A DNA stretch of 64,000 nucleotides from Engraulis encrasicolus (taxonomy: Eukaryota; Chordata; Actinopteri; Clupeiformes; Engraulidae). The stretch is taken from assembly GCF_034702125.1 (NCBI RefSeq), contig NC_085860.1, positions 51,494,936 to 51,558,935 of the forward strand. Direction: 5' to 3'. The notes beneath the pieces were generated by a model. The model saw only the letters and a program-made list of their open reading frames with translations, was not told where the DNA came from and did not search any database. Within the stretch, counting starts at the first letter, position 1, and every line of letters starts with the position of its first letter. The position numbers were made by a program, and so were the translations under genes. This document shows positions 41,841 to 53,500 of the stretch, piece by piece.

Positions 41841-44127
41841 GCTCAGGCGCCATTCTGGTTTGGGAGCTATTTTGTCTGACGATTTTAGCTCAAGTTATAC
41901 ATGTTAGACGGTAGACAAGTTGCCTGTTGTGGTTTCGAATACCCATCCGAAGCACACTTTCTATGCAGAAATGAAATGATTGGCATTACAACAAAACTTA
42001 ACGTGAACTTGGCGAGACAAACAACAAAAGTTGCTCATGCTTCTCGGGAGTGCTGGGCGGCCATTTTGTGAGGCAGTTGAAGAAGTGTGTGAAGCTAGGT
42101 TGTATGGGCAATGCAGTATTCAGGCAACCATCTCATGGGGGAACCGACCGACTGCCATAACAATGGAACAAGCATGACTTGGAAGAGCAACGCCACCTTG
42201 GAAGCATTGCACGTTTGCAAAAAATAAGCACATTCTGAAATTAAATGAGCAGTTGTGCTCCCTCAGAAATGTCCACGACTTACCCTTTTATTTTTATTTT
42301 TTTGTCTGTCTTTAGATTTCCTCAAACTTATTGTAAAACTTGTGCTTGTGAGATGAGTGGCAGTGACATGGAGATGGTAAATGCAACAACAACCCTGGCT
42401 TACAAATTGCTCTCCGTCTTGCTCTTTGGAATAATACGAAGTAGTCGACTAGTTTACTCATAACTAAAAAGGGAGTGCATACGAAACATGGGCAGTAGGC
42501 TATGACATCTGTTGTATAATGTAACTGTGTATTATTTCTATTGAACACTCAGTAGCACAGCTCCTACCATGATAAGTTGTAACATTTTGTGTGCTTTGAT
42601 AGTTGTAGTAGATGTCACAGATGTGAGACAGGAACCATTTGGGGAGGAGTTGGACCGCACACGATGCTCAGCGTGGATAATAAACATGTCGTTTCGTAGC
42701 TGTAAGATATCAGTTCGATTCAAGAGATCTTTCACTTCACACACTGCACGATTGCCAAACATCTTTACTAGAAAAAAGTTATTCGAAAGTTATTTGTTAG
42801 CGTTCACACTAGTAGTATTTATATCACCATTCGCGCCATTTCAGAGCACACCGACACAATGGAGGTCTGTTTTGAAACAGTTCTAACGCGTGGGCCGATG
42901 GGAAATGTCGTATTTATGGTCTCGGAATGCAAAGAAAGGGCAAGGGTTGTACTCATTTTCCCCAAATGCACCATTTTTAAAATTCTGCCATGGAATCCCC
43001 TCATTGGTTACTTTAATGTCTGAATGAACGTTTGAATACCATATATGGTGTGCCTGACCTACGTGAGCGCTACTATTATGCTAATGATATTATAATGTCC
43101 AGCTGTATTCTGTAGTAGTTGTAAGGCATGCGCCGTGTCTCCATAAGAAAATAGCGAAGATTAAAAGTTCTTAAACCGGTAAGTGCAATTGATTTTGGCA
43201 GCTTTTTCTGTAATGGATGTCTGAACAAGATGCCTTTATTGGAGAAGTTGCGTTGTCGTGGTTGGAAGGTTTTGTCTTCCGATAACGTTCCCAGTTTGAA
43301 AACTGAAAGCATGTCGGCAAGGTGGCAAATGCGCACAACAATGGGAGACCGTGGCAGAATTTCTATACATCCATAAGGCGTCCGTTTTTGTGTGAAATGG
43401 TATAAAGTTTTGATAGAATTATTGTATATGTTCGCTAGTCGTTGATGACCGCATGAATGTCATGAAACGCCTTTGTATGAGAAGTTGTAGTCTCTTGTAA
43501 TCTTGTACTGGGAATGCGTCTCCCCGCTTTTTTTGTTAGCTGATAGTCCGAAGACAGCCTCTACGTTGACGCGCATCATGAATGGATTCCAAACGGAATT
43601 CCATAGTTTGCTTATGTGTTGCACCTAAACTTTTTACGCTGTTATTTCCGTTGTCAAAGAAATTGATGGTAAATTGCGAGCATGTTATCGTATTGTTAGT
43701 TGCAGGCTTTTGGTGTCTCAACGAAACGTCAACTTTCGGCGCTAGCTTCATTTGCTAATCTCGCATTTGATTTGCCTGTTCTGCGTTGAGCGCTGTCCCC
43801 AATTTCAAAGCTGGGGAAGGGGCGGTCACGCAATTTACTTGGATATTTTACGTTTTTTTTAAAAAAGGAACAGCGGGGTTACCTATCATCTCAGGGCTGT
43901 TAGCAAATGAATGTGGCTTATTTTTAAAGTTATTTTCAAGTTAAATGATATTGTGGGAGGAGGAAGCAATGAGCATCATATCACAATAGTAAACATTGTT
44001 GTTCTGCATGTCATGTCATCCCGTCATATCAGTCAATTTGCGTTTAAAACTGTTCATGCGACTGAAGTGATGACCGTGTTTGTGCTGTACAGTTTGTTTT
44101 TCAGCGTCATTCCAAGAGAGGTTCGAG
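41841..44127. other. znf143-sinhcaf divergent intergenic region
   Basis: No gene recognised. Promoters of both divergent genes probably lie here. Notable words: ggcggccattttg at 42057, an E2F-like ttcgcgcc near 42830, and a GC box ggggcggtc near 43818. No noncoding sinhcaf exon could be fixed. Confidence 0.45.
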
Positions 44128-47100
44128 ATGTTTGGGTTTTACAAGACCAAGATCTATCGCAGCAATGAGGGGTGTTGCATATGCAAAACAAAGTCATCCA
44201 GCTCCAGATTCACAGACAGTAGCAGATATGAAGAGACATTCAGGCTATGCTTTGGGTAAGAATAATGACAAAAACGAGCAAAAGTGTAATTTCCATTTTT
44301 AGAGACATTCCGGAGTATTTAAAGCAATTTCACATTTTCTTTTGTAGATTGTCTGAGGACCGTGTGGGGGATATCTGCAATGCGTGTGTGCTGTTGGTGA
44401 AAAGATGGAAAAAGCTGCCTCATGGGTCAAAGAAGAACTGGAAACATGTAAGTTTGATGGATGTATACATTTCAAAGGCCTCCAACTACCATTACAGCCC
44501 CCGCATTGTTTTGAACTGCAGACAACAAACTCATGTTTACTTTTCGCGTTTGTAATGAGCAGGTTGTAGATGCCAGAGCCGGCCCCGGGTATAAGCCACC
44601 CAAACCCAAGAAGATAAAGAGTGTGGAGGGGAAAGCCAAAGCCAGGCTGAAGCGGCTCCACCAGCTCGGCAGACAGAGTGAGTAAAGCAAGCAGCATGCA
44701 GCCCACAGCGCGGTGGTGATGAGTAGAGAGGCGGGATGTGTTATGCCTTCTGGTGATGAGTAGAGAGGTGGGATGTGTTATGCCTTCTGGTATGCAACTC
44801 TACACGAGTCATACAGTGGAGCTGCAGGTGGCAGCAGCACTAGAACTACACACAAATCAATTCAATGCTCGAGCTGCTAAATACTGTAAACTTACAGTAT
44901 TGTATTGTAAACCTGCATTGATTTTGACGTGTGTGTGTGGGGCTACTTTCCATTGTCAAATTGGGTCAGCAAAAAAGCAGAGTTTCAGTTGACCCAGTTA
45001 ATAGTATATCCATGTCATTTGAGAAGTTCCTGGTGTTACTTTCCCCCCTTTCTTTGTAAATGTCTTTGGAGTGTGACCGCGTGAGTCATATGTTGGTGCT
45101 GGGAGCTGCAGGTGCAATGAAGCAAATGCCATATTAATGAGGAGCTCTTTTTGGCTAACTTGTGTGTTTTGAATCTAAATATGATGCCCTCTTGGTATAA
45201 GGTTTTCAATCCGAATAGGAGTGCATTAATGTTACGTGTTGCCATTAATCATTTTGTGTTTTGAATTGAGATATGAGTACTTGTTGGCGTGAAGTTTTTG
45301 TGTGTTTTAAATTTGAGACAGTGGTTGATTTATTTTTAATAAGAGGGACTTGTTGGCGTTAAGGTGTTGTGTTTTTAGTATAAGAAGGATTTTAATGTCT
45401 TGTTTTTAATCTGAACATGATGACTTGTTGGCGTTAAAGTCTTACGTTTTGAATCTGAATATATGATAGTTGTCAGTGTTGGTATCTTGTGTTTTGAATC
45501 TGAATATGACAAAGAGTTGTTGGTGTTAATACATGGGTTCTACATTGTTGTTTTCTCCTGGCTGTGTGAAACTAGCTGTGCACAACTCAACCTCTGATTG
45601 TTGGAAATCGCTGTCTGTCAAAAAATTAGCTCAAGTGGTTGGCGGCCAGTGTCTTGCCCCTCCTCATAAGATTGTGTTTATAAACACTGTGAACCCATGT
45701 ATATGGTAGTTGTCAGTGTTGGTGTCTAGTGTTTTTGAATCTGAATATATGATAGTTGTCAGTGTTCATTTGATGTTTTGGATCTGAATATATGACTGTT
45801 GTTGGTGTTAATATCTTGGTGTTTCGCATGTGAATATATGGTAGTTGTTGGTGTTAACTTAATATCTTGATGTTTTGAATCTGAATATGCCAGAGTTGTT
45901 GGTGTTAATGTCTTGATGTTTTGCATCTGAATATATGATGGTTGTTGGTGTTAATATGTCTTGATGTTTCGCATCTGATTATATGATGGTTGTTGGTGTT
46001 TTAATATCTTGGTGTTTCACATGTGAATATATGACAATATCTTGGTGTTTCGCATGTGCTGCTCCACAGACTCTGATGCCCACAGTACATGCAGCACGTC
46101 TCCGTCCCAGTCCCCGAGCTACAGCAACCAATCAGACGACGGCTCCGACGTGGAGTCCAAACACAGACGGCCGGCGGCCGCCCCCTCCATGTTCTCCTTC
46201 CTCGACCTCTCCTATTGGAAAAGGTAACGCACTGCTCCCATTTCTTTTATATAAATATCTCTAAGATATTTTTTAAATCTTTTTGACTTTATTTATGACC
46301 GTATAGTGAAGATAGTGACTGGAAGAAAGTGGGGAGAGAGAGATGGGGAAGGGCTGGCAAAGGACCCGGGCCAGGAATCCAACCTGGGTCGGCCGCATAG
46401 TAGACGAGTGCCCTACCGTTAGACCACTGGCAGGGCCACAGCTCCCATTTCTTATGTAAACATTTTAACATTGAAAAATTGTACAATGTAACTTGATTAC
46501 CTGCTGCGGAATCTGGCCAGTACACAAATGGCTGGCTTTTGGCAATGTTTTGGATCCAGGACTTTAAAGGTGCACTGCTCTGTGTAAGATGTGTGAATTG
46601 TATCTTTTCATGAATATTTACTAAGTAATAAACTAGTATTTGCAAGTATGAGCAAAGTTCATAATAGTAAGTTTTGCAGCTAAAAAAATCTATTTCTGGA
46701 AATTCAAAATGGTGGACCATGGAAAAGATGCCCCTTTTCATGTATGGAAAAGTGCAATTTTCCCAGTCATATTGAATACTTGCTGGTGCTAGTGGTAAAC
46801 ATTTATTTGTTTAAAAAGGTAATGTTTGTGAAAGGGCGTCATGGATTCTGGAAATTAACTACTAAAAATATTACACAGTGACCTTTAAGTCATTAAGGCA
46901 CTCTTCACTATTAAACTATAGTGGCCATGGTTGAGGTCTGGGCTCTACAGTATTGTCCTCCTCCTACTGTATTTTCTGTCTGTTTAGACTTAGACTTCTT
47001 TATTGTCCATTAAACTTACATGAAATGGAAAATTTGCTTTGGTGGTGGCACAAGACACACAAGACAAACACACACCGCAGTCAACACAATAAAGAATAAA

Positions 47101-47632
47101 TAAAAAGATAGATCTATATATGCGTGGATAATAAGAGAAGATAAAACCTGTGGAATAAATTAATCTCATTACTCTATCCATGTCACTCAGTTAAAAAAAT
47201 GTTAAACTATTTAAAATGTACCATATTACTGCTAAGAGGAGCACACAGAGCTTCTATGCTGAGTTGCGATGCACTGTGTTGTATAACATTTAAAATGAGC
47301 ATAACACTACTGTTAAAAAACAGTTTTCCCTCCTCTGGTCCCTGTACCAGAGCCATCGCCCACTTGCTGACCAGAGAGGTTTCATTTTTGGATTTGCTTC
47401 CCCTTTGTGTTACAGGCAGAAGGTGTGCTGCGGCATCGTGTACAAGGGCCGCTTTGGAGAGGTCATGATCGACCCGCGCCTATTCAAGCCCTGCTGTCGC
47501 TCCCGGCAACAGAAGACCTTCGCGCCGGAACTGGATGATGGCGTCGTGGGTGAGGCGTACTCACCTGGCGTTGACATCAGCGACACGCCGCCGTCCTCTA
47601 CTCTCGCGGAGGATGCCAAGGAGTTGCGGTGA
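44128..47632 (+). CDS. sinhcaf: SIN3-HDAC complex-associated factor (FAM60A family)
   Basis: SINHCAF is a nuclear subunit of the SIN3-HDAC co-repressor. Five exons in phase: 44128-44255, 44348-44447, 44563-44677, 46070-46223, 47416-47632; 237 aa (human SINHCAF 221). The N-terminus MFGFYKTKIYRS is followed by a Cys-rich finger (CCICK, later CNACVLLVKRWKKLP), then KKNWKHV. Exon 4 has NSDAHS, SNQSDDGSD and FSFLDLSYWKR. Exon 5 has CCGIVYKGRFGEV..FKPCC. The C-terminal tail is acidic and diverged. Human SINHCAF is on chromosome 12, so this is probably the teleost paralogue (sinhcaf-like). It is divergent to znf143. The ATG is the family start, after gttcgag. Confidence 0.93.
45240..46055 (+). repeat. 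about 45-bp minisatellite, sinhcaf intron 3
   Basis: Degenerate units of type ttgttggtgttaatatcttg and tgttttgaatctgaatatat, around 15 copies, run up to 15 bp before the exon 4 acceptor. A MITE (45530-45701) is inserted in the array. Confidence 0.8.
45530..45701. mobile_element. MITE with TACATGGGTTC ends, copy 2
   Basis: Inverted ends tacatgggttc / gaacccatgta, same family as 20326-20500. It is inserted inside the minisatellite of sinhcaf intron 3. Confidence 0.7.
46262..46440 (-). mobile_element. tRNA-derived SINE
   Basis: On the minus strand: ggtctaacggtagggcactc, a decayed box B (ggttggattcc), then ccatctctctctccccactt and an aataaagtc tail. Same family as 37212-37372, 51770-52210 and 63640-63795. 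In sinhcaf intron 4. Confidence 0.8.
46564..46888. mobile_element. TTAA-flanked MITE, family A copy 2
   Basis: Same family and orientation as the element at 1099-1439, in sinhcaf intron 4. It shares the internal words tactaagtaataaac, gcagctaaaaa and ggaccatgg, and has degenerate TTAAAGGTGCACTG / CAGTGACCTTTAA ends. Confidence 0.7.
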
Positions 47633-49566
47633 TGCTCCCCGTGCCCCTCCCATGCCATCCCCCTCCCCGTGCCCCCCCATGCCATGCCCCTCTACTCTCC
47701 TCTTGTGCCTCTACCTTTGTCTCCAGTGGAAGACTTTTTTTTATTATTTCTTTTTGTTTCTGTGAGGCACACTTAATTATTTTTTTTGTTGAATTCCAAT
47801 ACTTTTTTTTTAATTTCATACATTTGTAATGTTTTGTAAGAAATGTATTTTTTTGATTCCTGTATTTTTTTCTTAAGAAAACCACAAAATTAAAAAAAAA
47901 AAAAATAAGTTGTGCATTAGCAGCTATTAATAGGACTAGTTTTGCTGCTCTCCTCCTGCTCTACAAGGGACGTGTCCACGTCATGCGGGACTATAAGCAG
48001 TCTTCATTATAGTTTTCCTGCTCTACAAGGGACGTATCCACGTCATGTGGCACTGTAAGCAGTCTTCATACTGTACTTAATGTAAGCCTGATAAGCGGTT
48101 GTATCCTGTAGAATTTTGTTTGTCTTTGTGTGTTGAAGCGCGGATTGAAGCACATTTTTTTGTCCTCCTATACGGTAAAACCTAATTTCACTGCGTGTGC
48201 AGCTATGTGGAATGATTTCCAGGGCATTTGTCTTTTTTTTGTTTTTCATGTTTCTTGTCTTCATTGTAAAATGCCAGGTCTCAGGGTGGTTCTGGAAGAG
48301 GTCGCTTTACATTGGGCAATTTAGCTGTAAAGAGCAGTTGCATCAATAGAAGCATATGCAACATGTAGAAATAAAGAATCCAATCATGCTTTTTCTAGGT
48401 GTGTGTCGAGCGAGGGAGCATGTGGTCAAAGGATGCTCGAGCTGTCACTGTGTGTGAAGAGAGCACAGGACGTATGTGTTCATTGTGTAAGAAGTTATTT
48501 AAAGTCTGCTTTTTTTGCTGTACTTACTGTGAGCTGGGTAGTCATATGTGGATTTAGTTTAGTCTCGGGGCTACAAGAGAGCTTTGCGGGTAAAGGCCAG
48601 GTTAAAAAGCTTTCTATGTTCTCAGCTGAGACTAGTTCTAGTCCATACATGGATCCAAACCCAGCTGACATGTTTCCTGTTCAGTTTCTGGAGTTTCATT
48701 TTGCTTTCACCTTATTTATCATGAGTCCTTTTTAATGATATATAATATAACTGACCAAATGGCATCGCAAGCGTTTTTACAAAATATTTTTTTAATATGA
48801 ATAATGACTTCTCTTTTTTTTTCTTCAGACATTTAATTTATGGTTCATGCATAGAAGCTCAGGGGTCTTGTCGAGAGCTCAAGCTGGAAAATAATTGAAA
48901 AATAAAACAAAGTTGAAATGAAATGGGAGGAAAGGATGACACTGCCTTTTGTCTTAGTTAGACCCACGCTTGGACACTTCTTGTGCACTCTTGTGTCTGT
49001 TAGTTCCTCAGGGCGATGCTTATGCAGACCTGTTGAATGTCTGTGTGATTCATCCTTCTGTCCCGTCAGTTACTGGACCCTACAAAGCCATTGGAGCCCA
49101 CACGTACTCCTATGGAATAAAGATGTACTCACTATAAAACACTACATTTCCTCTCTGAGGTGTTTGTCCGATTTACTTTTTGGATCATTTTTTTTCTCCT
49201 GAACAAAATAAAGGGAGTATGCTGGACTGAGTTCATGCACATCTCCGTATGGTTGTTGTCAAGAGGTTCGGAGTCGGGTGTCTGGTGTCATTCGACATTA
49301 GCAGGTCCCATAAACAAACTAAGCCTGTATTAGACGCTCAATGCCATAGTCTTGGTTCTTCAATTTGTTTTCCACTGTTGAATCTTACTATTGTAATTTA
49401 TTTTATTTATTTCCAGACCAATTTTTGTACATACCTGATGCTGTCCATTACCTCCTCTTATACTGCACTTTGGTGGAGCTTAAAATGACCAATGTTCAAG
49501 CAAGATACTATTTTTTATACTTACTACTTTTGTATTGGAATAAACCGTTGTATTTGCATATCTTGT
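47633..49566 (+). other. presumed sinhcaf 3' UTR and downstream
   Basis: AATAAA signals at about 48370, 48901, 49207 and 49539. A roughly 60-bp tandem duplication (tgctctacaagggacgt..ccacgtcatg) lies at about 47957-48070. T-rich and low-complexity runs at 47720-47910. No other gene recognised. Confidence 0.5.
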
Positions 49567-50071
49567 GATGTGTTTTTATTGTGACTGTTTGCACCCACAG
49601 TTTGCACCCACACTGGTATTGAAGAAATTAGGCTACCTTCGAAATTACCTTGTCAATTTGCAAAGAGGATATCCCCTCTCCGTAGATTTCAGTGTTCATT
49701 ACACAGCTCCTTCACTTTAGGCGGAAAAAGTTATTTAACTGATTTCTAGAGTACAAAACACAACAATTGCTGTTTTTCTGTTGGTATCTGCTCACACACA
49801 GACAGCTGTCTAGCCCATGTCATAGAACTTGGCTACACTAGAACTCAACTTGACCATGCTCTAGTCAATACCATCACTTTTCCAGTGTTTGGGCCTATGT
49901 CACAGTTTAGCTTAAATAAGAAATATATAAGAAAGTGTTATATTACATTATATCACTTTTTTTTCATAACTGTTAATGAGTAGGCCTATCTCTTTGAAAG
50001 TCACCCTATGGTTGCTATAATGTGGTTTCTAACTGCATCAAGTCATGTGGAATTTTTTGAGGGAATGGGCC

Positions 50072-50120
<49 letters not shown>

Positions 50121-50547
50121 GGCCTATTATTATTATTAGCCTATCATTATTATTATTTTGTCTCTAATAAGAATAGACTAGGCCTACTGATTGAAGCATC
50201 CTCGAAAAATGGCGGTCTAGAAGTGACCTGCCCTTACCATGGTCGTTACAGAATTGTGAAAGTAGATCAATAACCAAAACACTGTACACAAATTGTCGGA
50301 TGAAAGCAACTCCTCGTCTCCAGTCGGGCATGATCGAGAACTTGAAACGGTGCGCTGCGTCACAGCTGTTGAGTGGGCGGGTCTCTATCCAGACTCGTGT
50401 CGGCATCGTGTGTGTTCCCCGACAGCAGGGAGCCAGCATCAGACCAAACGGCTGCCGTCCCTCCTAAAGGCGACTGCGCACCCCCATCCCTGGACCGTGT
50501 GGACGGAGTATAAACAAACCCCATAACTGCATCATCTCTGCGCATCC
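49567..50547. other. sinhcaf-nrip3 intergenic, including an (ATT)n tract
   Basis: (ATT)n microsatellite at about 50073-50155. The last 250 bp are more GC-rich and probably hold the nrip3 promoter and 5' UTR; no defined element was found. Confidence 0.5.
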
Positions 50548-53500
50548 ATGGAGATGAGGGATACCATGCGACAGCAGCGGCGGATTAAACAGGCCATTCA
50601 ATTTCTTCACAAGGATTCAGCAGACCTGCTGCCATTGGACGGGCTGAATAAATTGGGAACATCAAAGGAATGGGTATGAATTTTGAAAAGTAGCCTATAG
50701 CCAAGAATGTCTTGTTAACTGCCCTAACCATATGCTTGGTTAGGGCATAGAGTTGCCTAACCTTTCAGTATTGTATTTGGTTCGGTTAGATGGCATGATA
50801 GCACCTGTTTTAAAATGCCTAATTCCTGGGTTGGGTTGCATGTGAATGACAGGCTGTTTTGTTATGTAACACAGCCGACAACGCTACTGACATTGATCAT
50901 TCATACGCGTTTTCGATCCAGCAGCGTGCCACGGGCGAGCTCTAGCCAACACACTGTCTAACTTCATTCCGTTCAGATTATCGTCTTTGCATGACATGTT
51001 TTCAGACAGATACAATTTACACATTTTAAATCTGATGTGCGTGACTCTCTAGTCTGCGTTGCCAGTGAACACAAGAGAATGCCATAGTTTCTCAGCCACA
51101 CAGTCTAAACTCTAGCAATTTCATTGCACATTATAGGCTATTTATAGATCCATGCATGTGACAAATAAAATGATTGTATCTAGAGATGATTAGGCCTACA
51201 GGACACGATAGCCTACAATAATTTTATTTGTCACATGCATGGATCTTTTTAAAAAAAAGGCTATAATGTGCAATGCAATTACACGTGATTAGGCCTGCAA
51301 GACACATCAATGATACAATGATTTTATTTGTCAAATGCATGTTTTTTGTCACATTGTCAAGTGGCGTTCAGCTTTCTCACTAGCTGGGCATAAAAATTAG
51401 TAGGCTAGGCCACAAAAGAAGCAAAACAAATGGTCAGAATGTAACTGTCAATTGTGTCCATGCATTTTTCTCCCAACACAGCAACCACACACCATTCTTC
51501 AAAGGCGCATTCTGGAGGCTAATTTGTGCCACAGCAAAAGTAACAACAACCATGGTGGCCCCAAGCAGCTCCATAACAACCCCTGCCGCCCTCTCCTCCG
51601 CACGGCCAGGGAGGAGGAGGACAGCGAGCTGGTACACGTGGTGGGAAAGGTTAGTTAGACACAAGGGGCAAGAAGGGGAATACTCTATAACAAAAACCCA
51701 TGTATTATTGTGTGTGCGTGTGTGTGTGTGTGTGTGTGTGCGTGTGTGGGGGCGGGGGGGGGCTCTTTCACCTGTATTGGGATAGAGCAGGAGTGAAAGT
51801 AGACAGGTGCGCACAGCAGGTACCTGTAAAAAATTACATCTGGTGCGCAGTACCGGTAAGAGAATAGGTTTGATGCTTCCCAAAAAGCCGCATTTGAAAA
51901 AAATTAGGGTCTGCTATTTAAGTAGTAAACACAACCACATTATGCCATTTGAGACAAGTGTCCTATTATGAAGAGACACCCAAAATAGTCATGCATCATT
52001 ATAGATCTACAGTACACATGTTTATCTTTGTTTACTGTTTGTTTGTGAGTAACACTGGTAAGTAACACTAGTAAGAAATAAAAACTACTTTCACTCCTGG
52101 GATAGTGAAGAGTGGGACAGGAAATGAGTGTGAGAGAGAGACGGGGAAGGTTCGGGAAATTACCCCTGGCCAGAATCGAACCCGGGTCCCCAATGCAACA
52201 GGGCAGTGTCCTGAAGAGATTTGAAAGTCATGATAATCAGGCTAGTGCCCTACAGTTTCAGCAACATTCCTATTAGCCACTGGTAGGGCGGAGCCCAGGT
52301 CTCTTCCATAATGGTGGTGGGTGCCCTATTGTGACCTTGGCAGGCCATATGGGGGGGCCCTATCAGTGTCTTGCCCTGGGACCCTTCATGCAATTGTCCC
52401 ACCTCTGCCAGCCATTGTAAAGAGTAAAATAGCACACACTACTATGGCCAATTTCTCACCACTTTATCACACGTTGTTGACAGTGTTGTGGGCGAGACGT
52501 GCCTATTCTGGTCGACACTGGCTGTGCTGTCAATCTGATTTCAACTGTTAGTGTGGAGAAGATGGGGTAAGAGACTTTTCTAAATAATCCGCCGCCCATA
52601 TCTGGCCTACAAGTGCCAATAAAATAGCCATTTAATGTTATATATTGTCAATGAGCCTGTTTACTTTACCACAATAATTGGGTTATATAATTGGAATAAA
52701 CAGGTTAGTGGAGTAAACTGTTAATTTTCGTTTACATGCAGTCTTTCGGTTACATGTGTTCCCCTTCCGCCCAAGTGTGTTACACGAAACTGAAATTCAC
52801 GGCTTGTGATTGGCAACTTATCCTTCTAGAGTGTCAATAACCTGATAATAACACGATTATGCTGGATACATGTCTTGAGAAATCAGTTCATTAGCCAAAA
52901 ACGATTATTATAAACTGTTTATTCTGCTTATATGAGCACTTGACTAACCGGTTATCATAAATGGTTTATTGATGTGCATATAAACGGGCTCACTGTTCAT
53001 GTCAACACAATGTCATAATAGCCTATATCAGTGATTTTCAACCTATGGGCCGGGGCCCACTGGTGGGCCGTAAAGGTATTCCAAGTGGGCCTTAAAATCA
53101 TTTTCTAAAAATTATAATCATATTTTGGTGTGTGTTGATTTATTTGAGTTTTATTCTTAATTGGGTCAGATGTGGGCCCCGAACATTTGTGATAATTTCA
53201 AGTGGGCCCCAAGTTGAAAAAGGTTGGGAACCCCTGGCCTATATTATTTTCATGTTATCCTGATTACAATAACTGTAGTCGTGAGTGTGACTTTTCTCTA
53301 AATACATGTAAATGGAGCAGTGCTTTGACCGTTGTATTTCTTCCACGCAGTGTAAAGGACAAAGTTGTTCTGAGCAAAACGGAGCTGGATAACCAAACCA
53401 TGGCTGTGTGCAACATACACACGCAAGGACACGTTGATCTGAGTCTGTCCTTTGGGCAGGTGAAAGCAGACAGCACCTTCATAGTTGTAGGTAAGACTTA

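Noticed and set aside
48403..49488. Open frames downstream of sinhcaf
   Set aside because: No domain, no splice support and located in a probable 3' UTR; they look like chance frames.
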